In this document: one piece after another, positions 6,182 through 7,772 of the stretch | Numbering within the stretch: position 1 is the first letter of the stretch | Layout: each line of letters opens with the position of its first letter | DNA from: Thiotrichaceae bacterium | Lineage (GTDB): Bacteria > Pseudomonadota > Gammaproteobacteria > Thiotrichales > Thiotrichaceae | Length of the DNA stretch: 7,772 bases | Assembly (NCBI GenBank): GCA_024762625.1 | Contig: JANTHA010000098.1 | Location: 1 to 7,772, forward strand | Direction of reading: 5' to 3' | The notes under the pieces: generated by a model | What the model was told of the DNA's origin: nothing | What the model saw: only the letters and a program-made list of their open reading frames with translations | Database searches by the model: none | Made by a program: the position numbers and the translations under genes

Positions 6182-6222
6182 AATTGTTTATTCATTAATT
6201 TATTAGAAACCATTAAACAATT
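6182..6222. repeat. 9-bp inverted repeat downstream of the regulator gene
   Basis: AATTGTTTA (6182-6190) and TAAACAATT (6214-6222) are perfect inverted copies 23 bp apart, starting 8 bp past the Crp/Fnr gene's stop. The arms are AT-rich and the spacer long, so it is a poor intrinsic terminator. It could be an mRNA 3'-end structure or a protein site. Confidence 0.35.
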
Positions 6223-6230
6223 AGTCGCCT

Positions 6231-6950
6231 TCAACTATGATTTTGAGTGTTACCATGACATATTCGGGTTAACGCCTCATGATCCAGCACGGTGATTTCA
6301 CCACGGCCCATTGTAATCATGCCATCTGTGGCGAATTCTTTTAACAAACGACTAATGACTTCGCGCGAGCTGGCGAGATCTTCCGCAATCATCTGATGTG
6401 TGGCGGCGATGCGCGCACCCTGCGCGCTCTCAGCCTGTCTCAATAACCAGTCCGCCAAACGCGCATCCAGCGCCTGAAACGCCAGCGCATTCACCAATTC
6501 AATCAAATCCGCCATGCGCTGTGACAGCAAACCCATGATATAACGCTGCCAGAGTGGTTCCTGCGACAACCATTGACTGACTTTTTCAGGCGGGATGCTT
6601 AGCGCGTTTACTTCGCTCATGGTTTCGGCAAACGCCGGAAAAGGCAAATCATTCAATATGCATGACGCGGTTAGAATACAGCTCTCATGCTCGCCAATAT
6701 AATAAAGCGTCACGCTGCGACCGCTTGCCGCCGGTCGAAACACCTTGACTCGACCCTGTAATACAATAAGCAAATGTTCACAGCGATCTCCTGATTGGCA
6801 CACCAGCGTATGCGGCGGCGCAGTAATCTGTTTTACCTCATCCTGAGCCTGGAGGAAGTCCAGCATTTCCTGCGACAGCATGGAAGCTGACGCTCCACCA
6901 TTTTCAAGACCATTGGTTTGCTTGTTTGAATGACTAAAAGACTCGGACAT
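6231..6950 (-). CDS. Crp/Fnr-family transcriptional regulator with FNR-like recognition helix
   Basis: A 239-residue cytosolic regulator with a cyclic-nucleotide-binding-fold sensor (about 40-125), a dimerisation helix (about 128-160) and a C-terminal winged helix-turn-helix (about 182-222). The recognition helix SSREVISRLLKEF carries E197, S200 and R201 in the E-x-x-S-R spacing that FNR uses to read TTGAT half-sites, so the FNR boxes at 1277-1290 and 3971-3998 are plausible targets. FNR's N-terminal iron-sulfur cysteine cluster is missing. The cysteines are C51, C57, C91, C97 and C231, with C91/C97 in ESCILTASCIL, a pattern I recall in other Crp-type proteins of unknown signal. Co-transcription with the kinase gene is likely (19 bp gap). 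The start at 6950 has AGGAT/AGG a short distance upstream. It could sense NO, redox or another ligand; the signal is unknown. Confidence 0.9.
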   Translation of the reverse strand: MSESFSHSNKQTNGLENGGASASMLSQEMLDFLQAQDEVKQITAPPHTLVCQSGDRCEHLLIVLQGRVKVFRPAASGRSVTLYYIGEHESCILTASCILNDLPFPAFAETMSEVNALSIPPEKVSQWLSQEPLWQRYIMGLLSQRMADLIELVNALAFQALDARLADWLLRQAESAQGARIAATHQMIAEDLASSREVISRLLKEFATDGMITMGRGEITVLDHEALTRICHGNTQNHS

Positions 6951-6969
6951 ATCGCCTATCCTGACAGAC

Positions 6970-7772
6970 TCAGGCGACCAAAGGCAAGTTTTCTATGGCG
7001 TCCAGCGCTGATTGATAGCGTTCATGATAATCCTTGGCCAGCAGACCGTTTAAAACCGGCTGAAAGCGGTCAAGTTCTTCAGGCAATTCCGGTATCGGCG
7101 CCATCACATGATGCATCATTAACTCAAACGGTTGCTCTGCGTAAAACGGTTTGTTTCCCGTGAGTAACTCATAAAAAATAATGCCAAGGCTGTAAATATC
7201 CGAGGCCTGGGTGCAGGCTTCGCCGGAAACCTGCTCCGGGCTAACATAATAAGGAGAACAATGAATTTCATTTTCCGTAATAAAGCCGCTGTCCAGCAGA
7301 ATGCGTTTGGAAACGCCATAATCAGATAGCGCCAGCGAACCATCTTCACGCAACATGATGTTTCCCGTTTTAAGGTCGCGATGAATCAAACCCGCGCGAT
7401 GCACGCATTCCAGCGCTTCAGCGATCTCCCTGAACCACGCCAGCGCATGTGGCAAAGGGGGGCGACCGCAACTATTCAATGACTCGCGCAAGGTGCCATG
7501 TTGCATATATTCCATCACCAGATAAAATACATCGCCGCTCAAACCGCCTTCAATAATTTGAACCAGCCCCGGCGTATTCAGGGCGCACTGGGCATCAATA
7601 CGCCCGAGAAAATCCTTGATTGATGCATCCGACAGGTTCTCAAGCCGGTATTTAAACCGCTTGATTGCAACATGATCTTCGTCATTATCGTCACGAGCAT
7701 TGACAGTATTGACGCTATCGCCTGTTTTATCCGTTTTGCTTTCTTTTTCAGCCATACTCCCAACCAGGCTCC
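6970..7772 (-). CDS. Ser/Thr protein kinase (Hanks type), 5' end beyond the window
   Basis: A eukaryotic-like kinase, cytosolic as far as seen. Counting from the in-window ATG at 7755, motifs are: VAIK with the ATP-anchoring K32; hinge LVMEYMQHGTL (79-89); catalytic loop HRDLKTGNIM (125-134; D127, K129, N132); DYG in place of DFG (145-147); SPE in place of APE (172-174); DIYSLG (186-191); and a late Arg (R246). No membrane segment or extra C-terminal domain follows. The ATG at 7755 is unlikely to be the start: GGGAG is only 1 nt upstream and the frame stays open to the edge, reading SLVGSMAE, which resembles part of a glycine-rich loop (family form G-x-G-S-M-x-E). The gap from there to VAIK is unusually long and acidic (RDDNDEDH). 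The gene lies 19 bp upstream of the Crp/Fnr gene in the same direction. Substrate unknown; the regulator is the obvious candidate. Confidence 0.88.
   Translation of the reverse strand, partial: SLVGSMAEKESKTDKTGDSVNTVNARDDNDEDHVAIKRFKYRLENLSDASIKDFLGRIDAQCALNTPGLVQIIEGGLSGDVFYLVMEYMQHGTLRESLNSCGRPPLPHALAWFREIAEALECVHRAGLIHRDLKTGNIMLREDGSLALSDYGVSKRILLDSGFITENEIHCSPYYVSPEQVSGEACTQASDIYSLGIIFYELLTGNKPFYAEQPFELMMHHVMAPIPELPEELDRFQPVLNGLLAKDYHERYQSALDAIENLPLVA

Noticed and set aside
1..7772. CRISPR arrays, tRNA or rRNA genes, transposase genes or phage genes
   Set aside because: No regularly spaced repeats, no tRNA- or rRNA-like segments and no transposase or integrase motifs were seen on either strand.

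Overview
The window looks like a nitrous-oxide respiration locus from a Gram-negative proteobacterium, most likely a beta- or gammaproteobacterium. The support is a periplasmic nosZ of the Sec-exported (clade II, 'atypical') type, c-type cytochromes of the c4/c553 style, a UbiE-type quinone methyltransferase, and FNR/DNR-type operators. Base composition is moderate. No genus can be named from the sequence alone.

Layout, left to right. (1) 1-1190, minus strand: an intrinsic terminator and a gene for a periplasmic triheme cytochrome c. Its promoter (1249-1290) carries a perfect FNR box, TTGAT-N4-ATCAA. (2) 1479-3837, minus strand: nosZ with its own terminator. It has all seven CuZ histidines, a complete CuA site, a non-Tat signal peptide and a heme-free C-terminal extension of about 120 residues. 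(3) 3838-4054: divergent control region with two directly abutted FNR-like boxes. One of them lies 22 bp from a plausible -10 hexamer on each side. (4) 4055-5639, plus strand: ubiE-like methyltransferase followed 13 bp later by a diheme cytochrome c, then a 17-bp perfect stem that can terminate transcription from both sides. (5) 5707-5916, minus strand: a 69-residue DUF2892 membrane protein. (6) 5917-6230: non-coding, holding a sigma70-like promoter, a palindromic element of about 120 bp and a second inverted repeat. (7) 6231-7772, minus strand: a Crp/Fnr-family regulator and, 19 bp upstream in the same direction, a Ser/Thr protein kinase cut by the window edge.

How they may work together (inference). 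NosZ reduces N2O to N2 in the periplasm. The triheme and diheme cytochromes, which share homologous heme modules, are candidates for carrying electrons to it. The UbiE homologue would methylate the quinone that feeds the chain. FNR-type boxes in front of all three transcription units suggest one low-oxygen or NO-responsive regulon. The encoded Crp/Fnr protein keeps the E-x-x-S-R recognition-helix signature that reads TTGAT half-sites but lacks FNR's N-terminal iron-sulfur cysteines, so it is a candidate local regulator. The co-transcribed kinase raises the possibility of phosphorylation control. The other nos genes (nosB/D/F/Y/L/G/H or nosR) are not in this window.
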